A stretch of 64,000 bases of DNA, from the NCBI GenBank assembly GCA_005408345.1, contig SEMN01000882.1:62001-126000 (forward strand). The letters are read 5' to 3'. The DNA comes from Macquaria australasica (taxonomy: Eukaryota > Chordata > Actinopteri > Centrarchiformes > Percichthyidae). The position numbers were made by a program, and so were the translations under genes. The notes below the pieces were generated by a model. That model saw only the letters and a program-made list of their open reading frames with translations, was not told where the DNA came from and made no database searches. Below are positions 24,511 through 42,020 of the stretch, one piece after another. Each line of letters begins with the position of its first letter. Positions within the stretch are counted from its first letter, which is position 1.

Positions 24511-25014
24511 CCTGTAGTTTTAAATGTTTGGTTTTGTTTGGTGACCTCAGGAGTCACTTTGACCTTTGACCTCCAGTGTGACCAGACAGTTCTGGGAGAG
24601 GGAAAAAAAAAAGATGACATCACATGACATCATCAGCCACATGACCACTTTGACACTAGCTAACAGAGCGAGCCTCCTTTGGCTGTGAGTTTGACTTATT
24701 GCTCAAGTTTCATTAAAAATGTTGAAATCATCACATGTTGTAATAAAATGATCTTCCTTGTGAACCTGCTGACAGTTTGAAGTGGACTAAACAGCCAAAA
24801 TAAAAGTTAATTCAACTACCTGAGGATCCAAAACGTGGCAACATATTTGGCTCCTGTGACCCTCGTCATGTCCCTGGAGAGTCCCCTGACTTTGTACAGG
24901 ACTGTGGGGACATTGGATAGACTACAGTCATGTGAGGACCATCTTGTAGGCAGGGTGGTTCTGTGTTGGTTGTAGGACCCTGTCAGTGTGTTCCTATTAT
25001 ATCTGATGTTTCTT
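22581..25014. other. Intergenic region cand1-rap1b, left part
   Basis: I see no supported gene. An isolated donor-like GATACACAG|GTAAGA occurs at about 22820-22835, but no partner exon was found. A probable LINE-type tail lies at 24040-24180, and (CA)n/(TG)n runs lie at 24250-24266, 24391-24410 and 24480-24509. Confidence 0.45.
24040..24180. repeat. Probable LINE-type 3' tail
   Basis: The words 'tttattggggtccccattag' and 'ctactcttcctggggtcc' are typical of a retroposon tail found throughout fish genomes. No reverse-transcriptase sequence is attached. Confidence 0.5.
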
Positions 25015-25288
25015 GTTTTAATATCGCTGATGCATTAATGTGTGTGTTGCATTTTCCTGCTGTAGATTTTTAAGGTTGAGCTCATTTGAACTCATTTATA
25101 TACTGTTGGCTTGTTTAATCTACAGCAATGCATCATGGTCTAGAAGTAAAAAGTACAATATTTGCCTCTGAGATGTAGTGGAGTAGAAGTATAAAGTTGC
25201 ATCAAATTGAAATACTCAAGTACAAGTACCTTGAATTTTTACTTAAGTACTTTAGTAAATGTACCTGGTTACCTTCCACCTCTGACTG
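25015..25288. repeat. Dispersed repeat, family A copy
   Basis: This copy has 'cgctgatgcattaatgtgtg', 'aaaaagtacaatatttg', 'aatactcaagtacaagtacc' and 'ccttccacctctg', in the same order as the 20040 copy. Confidence 0.7.
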
Positions 25289-27290
25289 TAAAGCGATTTT
25301 GGCGTAGTGGCCACACTCAGAATTGCAGGATCACATGACGAACACTGGCCCAAACAGACTTTTTAACTATATGCAGTCAGTACGAAAGGAGCAGATGGAA
25401 AATAAAAAAAGAAATCTTTCTGAGGGTCCCAAACACATTTGGTCCAGTAGAATTTGAAAAGAGCTGTATCATTGAACTGCTTTTGTGCTAACAGGGAGTC
25501 AGTTGTCTGAGCCTGAGGAAGTCTTTAATGCTCATGCTGTACGCGCCAGAAAACATGGAGGCCTGAAAAACTAATTCGGCATATATAATTTAACTCAATA
25601 TCCAGATCTCTTTTAACAACTGATGTTTTCGGAGCTGCATTGTTCTCGACGTAGACAGAGTTAGCCTCTAAAATAAAGATCGTGTACTTCACAACAACTA
25701 GAAGCATACAGGAAACTCATGATTAAATAAATATATGATATTATACGATATCATGCTTAAGAATACTTGTAGATTTCGGAACAATGGTCTTTTCTGGAGC
25801 AGCTCTAACTGTACTGGTGTGTCCTACTCTCAGGAGAAAGACACACCAAGGTACATTGTAAGTTACACAACAATGCTATTGTTCAGATGTAATATGATTT
25901 AGTTTTTGGTGTCAGAGAGCTGGTCTTGGCTGCCGCAGGTGTACAACACCCTAACACTGAGCACCGACTCCATCCACTCAGGTGAGTTTAAGGGTATATA
26001 AAGTATGTGGTTTTAAATATGTGACATAAAATAACAATTACATAATAATATCTATTTTAATTTTATTCAATTTGACCTGGAGCCACTGAGCAAGGCAGCA
26101 GCAGAGATCACAGCTGCCTCCAACTGAAAACAGTGAAAGTCACATTTTTGTGATTTTATTCCAGTGAAATAGAAACCACATTTTAAAAAAAAGAGCTGGT
26201 GTTTCTGCTCTGCAGGAAGCGGGAAGCAGCTGAAACGTCACAGGAAAAAAGGAGCAGTTGAGGCAAACAGCAAAACCGGAAGTAAGAATGGACTACCTTC
26301 AAAATAAAAGAAGGCACAACATTTATGGCTAAATTGTCACAACAGATAGCGACAATGAGGAAAACAGACTACATTTCAACTTCATATGACCGTAAAGTAG
26401 ATGACAGTTAATTGTGTGTGATATATGTTAAACTTTACGTTTGGAAGTTTATTTGTTAGGGTTAGGTTTTTGACAGATACTATTGTTTATTTGTTTATTT
26501 AGGACATTTTGTGAGGAAATCAGTGTGTTTGTTCTAATTTGTATCTATTAATAATTTGAGCTTCATTTTCACTTCATGGCTTTTTAATACATTTATACAC
26601 CAATACTTTAATTTAATTATTTATCTGTTATTTTAAGGTCACTGTAAGGCCTTTATTTAGAAAATTGAGACTGGACAGTTTTTGAATTACTGTCAATTTA
26701 TTATATATATATATATATATATATAATTTTAAATTAATTTCCTGTCACTTTACCACAAATTAGTGTTTATTTATTGATTTATTTTTGTACTAACAACTTA
26801 TCATGAAACACTTTTATCTTAGGGCCTTTATTCTGAAACACTGAGGCAGATGCTCTGCTGTTTATTGCATATTAATTTAGCATAAATTCATTTTTGTAAC
26901 TGCATCTCAAGTATTTTGATGTCAATAAATCTAACTTTTTACTCTCAAGACACAGCAATAAATGTCACACCTTTTATTTTGAAAATACAAATTGGAATTT
27001 GCCATAATTTGTTGAGTATTTTGAAGAAATTGAACATCAAAAGTTTATTCTTGGCATTGGATTTAGCAGTTTGGCTACATGTTCGTAACTCAAAGTCAAT
27101 TTACTAGCTTGTTCCAGAGCTTTCAACCACATATCACAGTCTCCATCGGTGTCATTTATTACTATTTACGACCAATTTGTCCGATTAACTAATCCTTTTT
27201 AGGCCAACAATTTTATTTATTTTTGACTCACTATAAATCAACCTCAAGTATTTTTCCTCTCGTTGCGGGTTTTATTTTGAAATGACTGAC
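25289..27290. other. Intergenic region before rap1b, no gene seen
   Basis: The sequence is AT-rich with no conserved coding text. A (AT)n run lies at about 26700-26725. The segment ends where GC content rises into the rap1b promoter. Confidence 0.5.
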
Positions 27291-27730
27291 AGGAAGCGCC
27301 CGCGTCCACTGCGTGGGGCTTGACGTCAGCGCGCATCGACAGCAGGAGGGAGCGGCTCTGATAGAGCGACGTCCACAGAGAGTGGGAGAGAGAGGGGAGA
27401 GAGAGAGCAGCGGAGTGGACGGGCGGATGACTGTGAGTACCGCTTCCTATCTCTCTTTTCCTTTTTTCCTCCCTTTTCTGTTCTTTCTTCCCTCCATCGT
27501 GTAGGTGTAGCTTTACCCGGGCCGGGCCGGGACAGTCGGACGGTGGCAGACGGGCCGGTGCCGTGCCGTGCCGTGCCGTGCCGAGCCGTGCCGAGCTGGG
27601 CTGGGTTTGCGGAAGCGACCGGCGGACAGACAGACGGACGGAGAGGCAGACAGACAGGGGCTCCGTTAGTAACAATGCTGTTGATATTAGACGCAGGCAG
27701 ACAGCTGGGTAACATCATGGCGGCTGTTTG
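27291..27730 (+). promoter_or_regulatory. rap1b: rap1b promoter / CpG-rich region
   Basis: A sharp rise in GC and CpG begins at about 27295. A perfect CRE palindrome TGACGTCA lies at 27321-27328. A (CCGTG)n pentanucleotide run lies at about 27558-27590. A consensus splice donor (CT|GTGAGT) at 27432/27433 probably ends a non-coding first exon that starts around 27330-27400. This is inferred from position, because the first coding exon 4.3 kb downstream begins with an acceptor and a 13-base 5' UTR remnant. Confidence 0.6.
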
Positions 27731-28544
27731 TCCGTCCGCAAAGGTCTGTGTGTTCCAGCTTTCAGTTTGTATCCGGTCCTCCAGGCAGCGGGGCCTCCTG
27801 CCAGAGATGGCCGGGCAGGGAGCGTTCAGAGGCGGCCACAGAGCTGCGGAACTCCCGCTACTCTGCTGGAGAAAAAAGAGAGGAAGTAACTAACTTATTA
27901 CAAACTGCGGAGTTGAGGGGTTTGGAGGAACCTGTCTCCCTCTCTGTCTGTCTACCTGTCTGTCTACCTGTCTGGACAAGGCTTGGTTTTGTACTGCTGT
28001 TGTACTGTCAGCAACAAACACACACACACTCTCTCTCTCTCTCACACACATACACACACACACTATTGACAGGCCCCACCTAGTTCTGGTTGACTCAGGG
28101 ATTTGTGTGTGTTTGTGTCCATCTTTCTCCTCCACCAACTTTACTTTAGTAGATTACCATCATGCTGCATTCGGTGCCTGTTAGGAAAAAGCAGAACTAC
28201 ACATTGAGTGCACATAATACAAATAAAGGGCGTCACCTGTCAAGGTCTGTCTGAGCCAGGTCATAAATCATTATGATATTGTGAAGTGTGACTAGTTAAT
28301 GTCTTGGTTTTTGAAGTTTTTGAAATGGCCACATTACTCTTATTTGGCACAAAGTTTGATTGTATAAAGTCAGAGTACCTGTTTGATTGTCACTATTACA
28401 ACTTTCTTTCTCTTATTTCTTTGTGTAAACATCCTCTGAATGCACCAATAATCATCTGCATGAGTGCTTCACAGCCTTTTCTACCTTGTGACCCCTTTAA
28501 ACAAAGCTATGTCTACTTGCAACAACAGCCGAAATGATTAATTG

Positions 28545-29628
28545 TGTAGCAGAAAATAAATTAAATTATTGGCAACTATTTTGATCGACCATTTCAGTTG
28601 TTTTTCAAGCAAAATTGCCCAAAAATATCTGGTTCCAGACTCTCAAATGTGACAATTTACTGATTTTTTGTCTTATATGACTGTTGAAGTCTAATAAACC
28701 AGAAAAAAGCAAAAATTAGAGGCAAGTCTGGAAAAAAAGTATAATTTTGTGTAGCAGAATTGTTTTTTCCTGATTTTTCATCCTGTTAATCATCTCTTAG
28801 CCTCTCAGATTAATATATAAATATAATATAAAATATATAATATAATCACAGTACATTCAGATGTATCAATATTAAGTTACCTTGTAAAATATATCATGAT
28901 ATCTGTCAATTATCCTATCGAATATCAGCCCTGTAACCAGGCAGAGATGTAATTTGTTACAGAGCTATATTATCAATATATTATACAGCTATAGAGCAAG
29001 TTCTCTGGTTTCAGCTTCTCAGATGTAAATGTTTTCTGGTTTTCTTCGTCTTCTATGATGGTAAATTTCATATTTTTGGGTTTTGAACTGTTGGAGGACA
29101 CTTGAAGACGTCTTGTTAGACATTTTTTACTATTTTCTGGCATTTTAGACTAAATAATGAGTCGACGAATCGAGAAAACAAACATCTGATTAATCAATAA
29201 TGAAAATAATCATTAGTTTTAGGCCTATACAGCTGTTACAACATCTGAAACATGGGAGAAGCAGCGAGTCCTCCTGCTGTTCACACAGTCCGAGGCTGGA
29301 TCAGGTTTATTTACTCGAGACTATTTGACAGGTGGAGTAAATCATGGAGTAATATAAACATTGTATTAGGGTTGTAAACAACGATTATTTTCAATATTGA
29401 CTAATTGCCGATTAGTTTCTCAATTAAATGATGACTTTAGTATTTAAAATGCTTAAGATGACGTCCTCAGAGGTCTTATTTTGTCCAAAATATTCAGTTT
29501 AACATTAAACATGACAAACTGAAGCAAATCTTCACATTAGAGAAGATGGAACCAGAAAAAATGACTCAAACGATGAATTGATTATCAAAATATTTGCCAG
29601 TTATTGACTAATCGTTTCAGCGCTACAT
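28545..29628. repeat. Three family-B repeat copies in rap1b intron 1
   Basis: Copies at about 28545-28780, 28990-29232 and 29375-29628 share 'ggcaactattttgatcgacc', 'tctggttccagactctcaaa', 'tttgggttttgaactgttgg' and ATTAATCAATAATGAAAAT-type ends. Orientation differs between copies. Confidence 0.55.
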
Positions 29629-29774
29629 AATGTAGTGCTAAAAATTCTGCATGTTTCCTGTCTTTAGATGAGATCAGATAAATATGTTCAGTTCAACTTG
29701 TTATTGCTCATTGCATCACAGAATCAGTGTTTAGATTGACATATTTTGCTTTGAGCGATCTTTAGACTGACTTG

Positions 29775-29915
29775 GGCAGACAGACACAGTTAGAGACTAG
29801 CTGGTGAACGTGGTGGAGCTAAAGAGCAGATATTTCCCTCAAACACAGAGCAAACAGAGAGGGAGGACTGGACTCAGATTCATCAGGTGACACAAACACG
29901 ACTCCACATGAAGGA
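29775..29915. repeat. Dispersed repeat, 'gagctggtgaac' family
   Basis: The segment shares 'agctggtgaac', 'gtggagc', 'aaagagc' and 'agatatttcc' with 57780-58130, so both are copies of one dispersed element. It lies in rap1b intron 1. Confidence 0.5.
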
Positions 29916-31108
29916 TCATGTTGCTCTGTAACTGCTGGAGGTGGAAATAGGCAGCTGTTTGCTAAGGTATTGGCTGTAACAGCTTTATAAGGTGATGATA
30001 TGTCAGGGCTGTGTGTCTGACAGCTTGTAGTGGAGCTCTGCTGCCCCCAAGTGGCCAAAAAAATCAACCAATATGGATTTAAATATTCTTTTTCTTGGAT
30101 TTGTACTTGTTTAGTTGAGGCTTTGTGCTGTGAACTGTGAGGGGGAAATCCAGATCCAGAGGTAGCTCACAGCTGTAGGAGGAGTCATAAGAAAGTCCGG
30201 AGAGGGAGGTTCAGGTTCATGAATCAAACAGAAACATTTCAGGAGTTTGATGTTGAGACTTTCAGCTCGCCTTGCAGATTCACTTTCCCTTCGTCTGCTG
30301 CTGCTGCTTCACTTTGTGACTTCCTGCGATCACCTGAAGTCGCCCGGACTTGTTGCATCGAACTGAAGGGAGACGTAGTGAGGCGGGCCCTTATCAGACC
30401 TCCAGGCACTGAAATCCAACTCTGGTGATGCGTTCACTCACAACTGGACAGCTAGAACTTCCAGATGTAAACGCCTCCCTGTTTCCACCTTGTTGCTTCG
30501 TGCACCCTCAGTATCAGGATTATAGTCAAACAGGGATTATCAGTTTATAAACTATAGATAATCATTTGATTTCTTCCATCCTTCTTCTGAGCAGTGATCT
30601 GAAATGATTTGGCACAGACTAGGACACTAATTCTTTCTAATGTGATGGCAAAAAATATCAAAGTTAAATACATTTGTGAGTGTATTTCAGAGTTGGTCAG
30701 TGAAAACATCGATGTAATATCAGCATTTTACATGTTATAAATTCACATGTTGGTACGTGTGCTTTCTGGACAGTTTCACATGTAAAGAATATCATATTTC
30801 ACATAAGAGAACATGAATTAGTTTTTTGAGTGGGCGTTTTAACTTCGGTAAACTAGTGTAACATCATGTAATAACTGGTGGTGTTATTGTCGCTTTAAGT
30901 GCAGGAAATGAGAAACCTGAACCCCGAAACAATCAAAGAACACACATCAGATCGCTCACACACTCCTGATGTCAGTTCATCGACCAGCTTGCTTCTGTTT
31001 TGGTGTTTGCTGCCACAAACTTGGGATTCTGGGTAAAATAACTCACTGGAAAAATGGCGGTTAGAAGGCGAGATGTTAATGTTTGGTCCTGACACCACCT
31101 GCTTAACC

Positions 31109-31166
31109 ACACACACACACACACACACACACTTATCTCATCACCATGGTAACCTTGGCAGAGAAG

Positions 31167-31203
<37 letters not shown>

Positions 31204-31257
31204 GTCGTCTCCGTCATGTTGCTTCTTGTTGCTGCAACTACGGCGAGGCTGGTATGC

Positions 31258-31315
<58 letters not shown>
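31109..31315. repeat. Compound (CA)n-(TG)n-(CA)n microsatellite
   Basis: Runs of CA (31109-31131), TG (31170-31202) and CA (31257-31315) lie within 210 bases of rap1b intron 1. The complementary runs could pair in RNA or single-stranded DNA. Confidence 0.93.
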
Positions 31316-31317
<2 letters not shown>

Positions 31318-31604
31318 GAGGGCGCATAGCAACAGTAACCAGGAAGGATTCCACAGATGTGACATCACCACCACCAACTGTGTGATCATGTGACCGCTCT
31401 GTTTTCATGAACGCACCCAGATGCATGCTGGGTAATTATTACCTCCCAATGAGAGGGAGGAACCCTTCATCTGCATGTGCGTGTGTGTGTGTGTGTGTGT
31501 AATTGATAGTTTTACAGCTCCAGCAGGAGGTGGAATTTACAGTATTGCCGCTTTGTGATTGGCTGCTGGGATATTATGTCCAGGAGTGAAGTTGGTAACT
31601 TGGT

Positions 31605-31709
31605 AACGTGTCTCTCTCTCTGTCTCTCTCTCTCTCTGACTGTCTCTCTCTCTCTGTCTCTCTCTCTCTGACTGTCTCTCTCTCTCTGTCTGTCTCTCTC
31701 GCCCAGCAG
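31605..31709 (+). repeat. rap1b: Extended (CT)n tract at rap1b first coding acceptor
   Basis: About 95 nearly pure pyrimidine bases, built of TCTC words broken by TGTC and TGAC, end at the acceptor GCCCAGCAG. The tandem CAGCAG allows two acceptors three bases apart (after 31706 or 31709). Both lie in the 5' UTR, so the protein is unaffected. Confidence 0.85.
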
Positions 31710-31722
31710 ACAGACAGTCAGG

Positions 31723-37593
<5,871 letters not shown>

Positions 37594-38478
37594 TGACAGG
37601 TAGGTCTTTACTACACACAGATGCTATTAGACACTCGGACTATTGTACACACTTTTAATTTTTTTAAATATTTTCTCTCCAGGTTTCTGCTCACCTGACC
37701 GACAACCAACCAACCAATCACACCACATCTTCCAGCTGGCCACGCCGCTTTAACACAACCATGTCATCATCAACATCAGCCACCTTTTGACCTCTGTTCC
37801 CGTGACGACCACATCTCCCATCCCCTCACCACACTGTCCGACGGAGACGGTTGCCTTGGAAACATTAAAACCAAACATCAAAAGACTGGCGGCGATGATG
37901 ATGATGATGATGATGAAGATAATGATTCTGCTGTTGCAGGAATGGGGGCTGTCCAAACAACTGCCCAAATTTAAACAACGGTTCCCATCATGCTCTCTGC
38001 TAGGCCATTTTGCGCTGGGGAGTGGCTTCGTGCTTTTAATTTTAAATGTTTCTTTCCTTTCTTTTCCTTTTACTTATTTTCCAGAAGTCCCGAGCCGTTC
38101 ACACGCAGTTTGACCACTTCACAGTCAGCCATGTTGTTGCCACGGTTACCCCGGTGATGTCACAGCTAACATGGCTGACTCCGTGTGTGGATCCATACGG
38201 TGGTTATTATTATCGTGGTTATTATGAGTCTGTGTGAAGAGATATAAAAGTCATTTAATGTTTTTGTTTTTGATTTTTGGGGGGGGGTGCAGCAGGTTGT
38301 ACGGTCAGCTCACCGCGCTGGTAGCTTTGAGCTAACTTGAGCTAGCTGGTGATATTCGGAGAACAGCTGTGGCAGCAGCTGCGTGCTAACTTGTTAGCGT
38401 AGTGAGCTGACTGTAGATCTGCTGCTCAGGGCGGACATGTTGCCTTTAGACAGCAGACTCACACTGGTCCAGTACCTT

Positions 38479-39177
38479 CTGTGTGTGTGTGAGTGTGTGT
38501 GTGTGTTTGTGTGTGTGTTTGTGAGTGTGTGTGTGTGTGTTTGTTTGAGTGTGTGAGTGTGTTTGTTTGAGTGTGTGTGTGTGTTTGTGTGTGTGTTTGT
38601 GAGTGTGTGTGTGTGTTTGTGTGTTTGTTTGTGAGTGTGTGTGTGTGTGTTTGTGAGTGTGTGTGTGTGTGTTTGTGAGTGTGTGTGAGTGTGTGTTTGT
38701 GAGTGTGTGTGTGAGTGTGTTTGTGAGTGTGTGTGTGTGTGTTTGTGTGTTTGTTTGTGAGTGTGCGTGTGTGTTTGTTTGAGTGTGTGTGTGTGTTTGT
38801 GAGTGTGTGTTTGTGAGTGTGTGTGTGTGTTTGTAAGTGTGTGTGTGTGTGTTTGTGAGTGTGTGTTTGTGAGTGTGTGTGTTTGTGAGTGTGTGTTTGT
38901 AAGTGTGTGTGTGTGTGTTTGTGAGTGTGTGTTTGTGAGTGTGTGTGTTTGTAAGTGTGAGTGTGTGTGTTTGTGAGTGTGTGTTTGTGAGTGTGTGTGT
39001 TTGTGAGTGTGTGTGTGTGTTTGTAAGTGTGTGTGTGTGTGTTTGTAAGTGTGTGTGTGTGTGTTTGTGAGTGTGTGTTTGTGAGTGTGTGTGTTTGTGA
39101 GTGTGTGTTTGTGAGTGTGTGTGTTTGTAAGTGTGTGTGTGTGTGTTTGTGAGTGTGTGTTTGTGAGTGTGTGTGAG
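38479..39177. repeat. GT-rich compound satellite, about 700 bp
   Basis: (GT)n runs are broken at short intervals by TTTGTGAG, TTTGTAAG or TTTGTTTGAG, giving imperfect 14- to 30-bp units. The whole block is free of other sequence. The long minus-strand open frames of Thr/His/Lys/Ser/Asn repeats across it are an artefact of composition. Confidence 0.95.
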
Positions 39178-41467
39178 TTGCATAACAGCAGTGAACCAGG
39201 CCAGTTTCTGTGATGACTTTTTGGCCCGGGGGGGGGGGGGGGCAGGTGTGTTTCTGTATTATTAACCGATTATTAATGTAATTAACACAACACATCTGAG
39301 AGGGAAACGCTGACGTATCGGTCGAACGTCCTTTGACTGATGGCCGTGTGTTGCGCTCCGTGTCCTCGCGTGGATGTAGTATTTCATGCTAACACTTCAG
39401 CTTACACCGCGCTGAGCGATAGTAGCTCGGAGCTGACGTGCTGACGTGTTAGCGTGGAGTACCGCTGACACGTGAACGGTTTCGGTGTCGGTGCTCTCAT
39501 CGGTTGAAGAAGTTTCTTTTTGACAGTAGCTTGGCTGAGGTTGAGGTGGAAGCCCCGCCCCCTCGTGTGTTGGGGGCGCGGCCTGTGAAGCAGCAGCCAC
39601 AGAAAGCCTTTGAATGTCTGTCTTCTGTTTGCGACGTGAGAGCGGTCACCTTACAGACCGGTGACCTCTGTGAGTACTGCTACAGTGTGGTACTGCTGTC
39701 AGTATTCTGGTTCTCCTCCAGTACGTTCAGTCATGTAGCATGTTGATGTTTCCGTCAGTACTCAGTCTGACCTCCAGGAGGTGCTGCGACAGTTTGCATG
39801 CCGAGCAGAAGCTTCCAGGTGAAAGGTGCGTTTGCAGCCGTGGCGGGGTGATCTCAGCGTACAGCATCAAGCTGTTAGCATGCTAACAAATAGGAAAGCC
39901 AATGTTATGAAATCTCCCAGAAGATTCCTAGTGAAAAGGTTTGGGTAGCACTTTACCACCTTTTCAGTATTAATAAGCAGTATATAAACACTGAATTGAT
40001 GATTTATAACACTATTGCACTTATTGTAGTTGTAAAGAGATACAAGTGTTTATTAATCAATTTATCAACATTTATAACTCAGTATAGCAGCGGTAATCAT
40101 ATTTAGTTATAATTACTGTTTTATTACTATTACTGTCAACATGTACTAGCATCAAGGTTTATTCTTGGCCTCAGAAATAATAAAAAAATATAAAATGTCT
40201 CATTAGCTTTCATCAATCAGTGGAGTTTGCTCAGTTGTCACAGAGAATGAACAGGTATTTATAAATGATCACATAAAAATAAGTAGTTCATATTTTATAT
40301 TCATTTAGAATATGTCCTTTGATGTGGTTACAGCTGTGTTGCGGAGCTTGATAAACACTTAAATGTCATATCGCTTTGCAACTACTTTATAGTGTTATAA
40401 TTAAGTGTTTATATACTCATTACAAATGCTAAATAGGTGGCGTTAAAATAAAGTGTGGACGACACCGTATCAGTGTTCCTGTGATGAGGAAGCTGTAGGC
40501 AGCACCTGGACGTCCCAACAGCCAATCAAATCAACACCCGGCCGCGGCTGCAGTCGGACCTTTTCTGGCTTCCACAGTTACGGATGCTGTGGTGGCATTC
40601 GTCACTTCGTGCGACTTCTGGGACTGTAAAGGCCAAACGCCGTGATCACATAGTTTTGTTATAGGCGGATCTAAAGGCCTCGGTATGCTTCAAAAGAAGT
40701 AGGTTGTACGGCGTGTTGTCCGACGGTGTCTAAAGGCAAAATCACACCTGTTTCAGAACAGCACGCACTTGGACGTTTTCTTGGAGACACTCATGGCGTT
40801 GCACTCGGTTTGTACACATGAAAAGTGATGAAAGTGGTTTAAGACGCTGTCAGACAATCCAGCAAGCGCTGCATTTGAAGCATACGGAGGCCTTAACGTC
40901 CGTGGTAAACTGAGGCTCTTAAAAGGGATTTTTCTTTTTACTTTTTATAGAGCTAGGCTAGCAGTTTCCCTATGCTTCCATTCTTTGTGCTAAGCTAGGC
41001 TAAATGCATCCCGAACCTATCTGCACTCAGATTAAACATCTGAGTTTCTATAAAACGGCTCCTTTAATGAAAAGAAGTCGCACTGAAGTGACGAGTGTAA
41101 CTGCAGCCAAATGCAAACTGAAATGATTCATTCGCAACGAGAAGAAACTATTTTACATTACTGAAATAAACCTGCTTCGTTTCTCTCTGTATGGCATGAT
41201 GACCAGTGAAATGTAAAAGAAACCAGTTCAGCCGGGGGTGGGGGGGGGGGCGGTGAAGCCAAATGTAAAGTAAAAACTAAAAAGCCTTAAATGAATAAAA
41301 GTGGTGCAATTTTGTAACAGCAACCTGCAGCGTGGAGTCATTCTGGATCAGGTAGATCGCACAAACACCACAGCAGAAACTTTATCCTATTTTATTTTTA
41401 CACTCTATATTCTTATATATTTAATTTACGTAACGTGTGCATAAAATGTAAAAAAAGATGTATCATT

Positions 41468-41570
41468 AAAATGAACCTTTATTGATCCCTAGGAGGAAAA
41501 CTGAGCGTTACAGCAGCACAACACGATAAAGATTAGTGCAGAAAATATCTTAAAATTACAGATAAATAAA
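41468..41570. repeat. Probable LINE-type 3' tail
   Basis: 'cctttattgatccctaggag' followed by 'gttacagcagcac' resembles a LINE tail frequent in fish genomes. No coding part is present. Confidence 0.5.
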
Positions 41571-41794
41571 GCAGAAAGTTATACATACTTTGTTACTCTT
41601 CAAAGTATAGATTTATATACACATTTTATTTGTATTTATGCATAATTATTGTAATCCAGCAGTTTATATTGTTTTGGTCTTTTTGTTTGAAGTCGCCTTT
41701 TTCTGCTTCCCTGTGTGAACATATGTGACGGCAAAGAAAATCACGACATCATTCTGAAAATGATCCAAATTGATTATAAAAATTAAACCGATTA

Positions 41795-42020
41795 CCAATG
41801 ATGACGTGACACCGGAAGGAGGGAGGGAGAGAAGGGTCGTGCGGCTGACGTCAGGCGCCGACCGCCCGTCTTGCTGCAAACGCGCCTGCGCAGGACGCTG
41901 AGCTGCCATGGCAACGGCGGCAGCTGGTTCCCGTAGCTCGAGCTGCGGAGACGCGGAGCAGCCGGTTAGTTAGCGCGTTAACCGGCCAGTTTACCGGCCA
42001 GGTGACAGAGGAGTGACGCC
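41795..42020 (+). promoter_or_regulatory. mdm1: mdm1 promoter with RFX X-box
   Basis: GC-rich DNA just before the mdm1 start. Seen in order: CCAAT (41795-41799), an ETS-type ACCGGAAG (41811-41818), a perfect CRE TGACGTCA (41846-41853), an NRF1-like GCGCCTGCGCA (41882-41892) and GCTGCCATGGCAAC (41902-41915). The last differs at one of 14 positions from the palindromic RFX X-box GTTGCCATGGCAAC and lies 106 bases before the ATG. An X-box in a short GC-rich promoter is the usual arrangement at centriole and cilium genes. Confidence 0.7.

Larger units (their letters stand above)
37594..41700 (+). other. rap1b 3' UTR and rap1b-mdm1 intergenic region
   Basis: The 3' UTR continues to 37599, is interrupted by a GT-AG intron (37600-37682), and resumes at 37683. 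Candidate poly(A) signals occur near 40451, 41168 and 41286-41296, but I cannot decide which is used. No additional gene is supported. The region contains the GT-rich satellite (38479-39177), a G-run at about 39227-39242, a family-C fragment near 40960-41010 and a LINE-type tail near 41468-41570. Confidence 0.5.

Noticed and set aside
27543..27893. Open frame starting MADGPVPCRAVPCRAV in the rap1b CpG region
   Set aside because: It arises from CCGTG repeats in a promoter; it has no homology and overlaps likely non-coding sequence.
38446..39295. Minus-strand frames of 245 and 278 codons made of THTHKHTHSQ
   Set aside because: This is a GT-satellite translation with trivial composition. It is not a protein gene.
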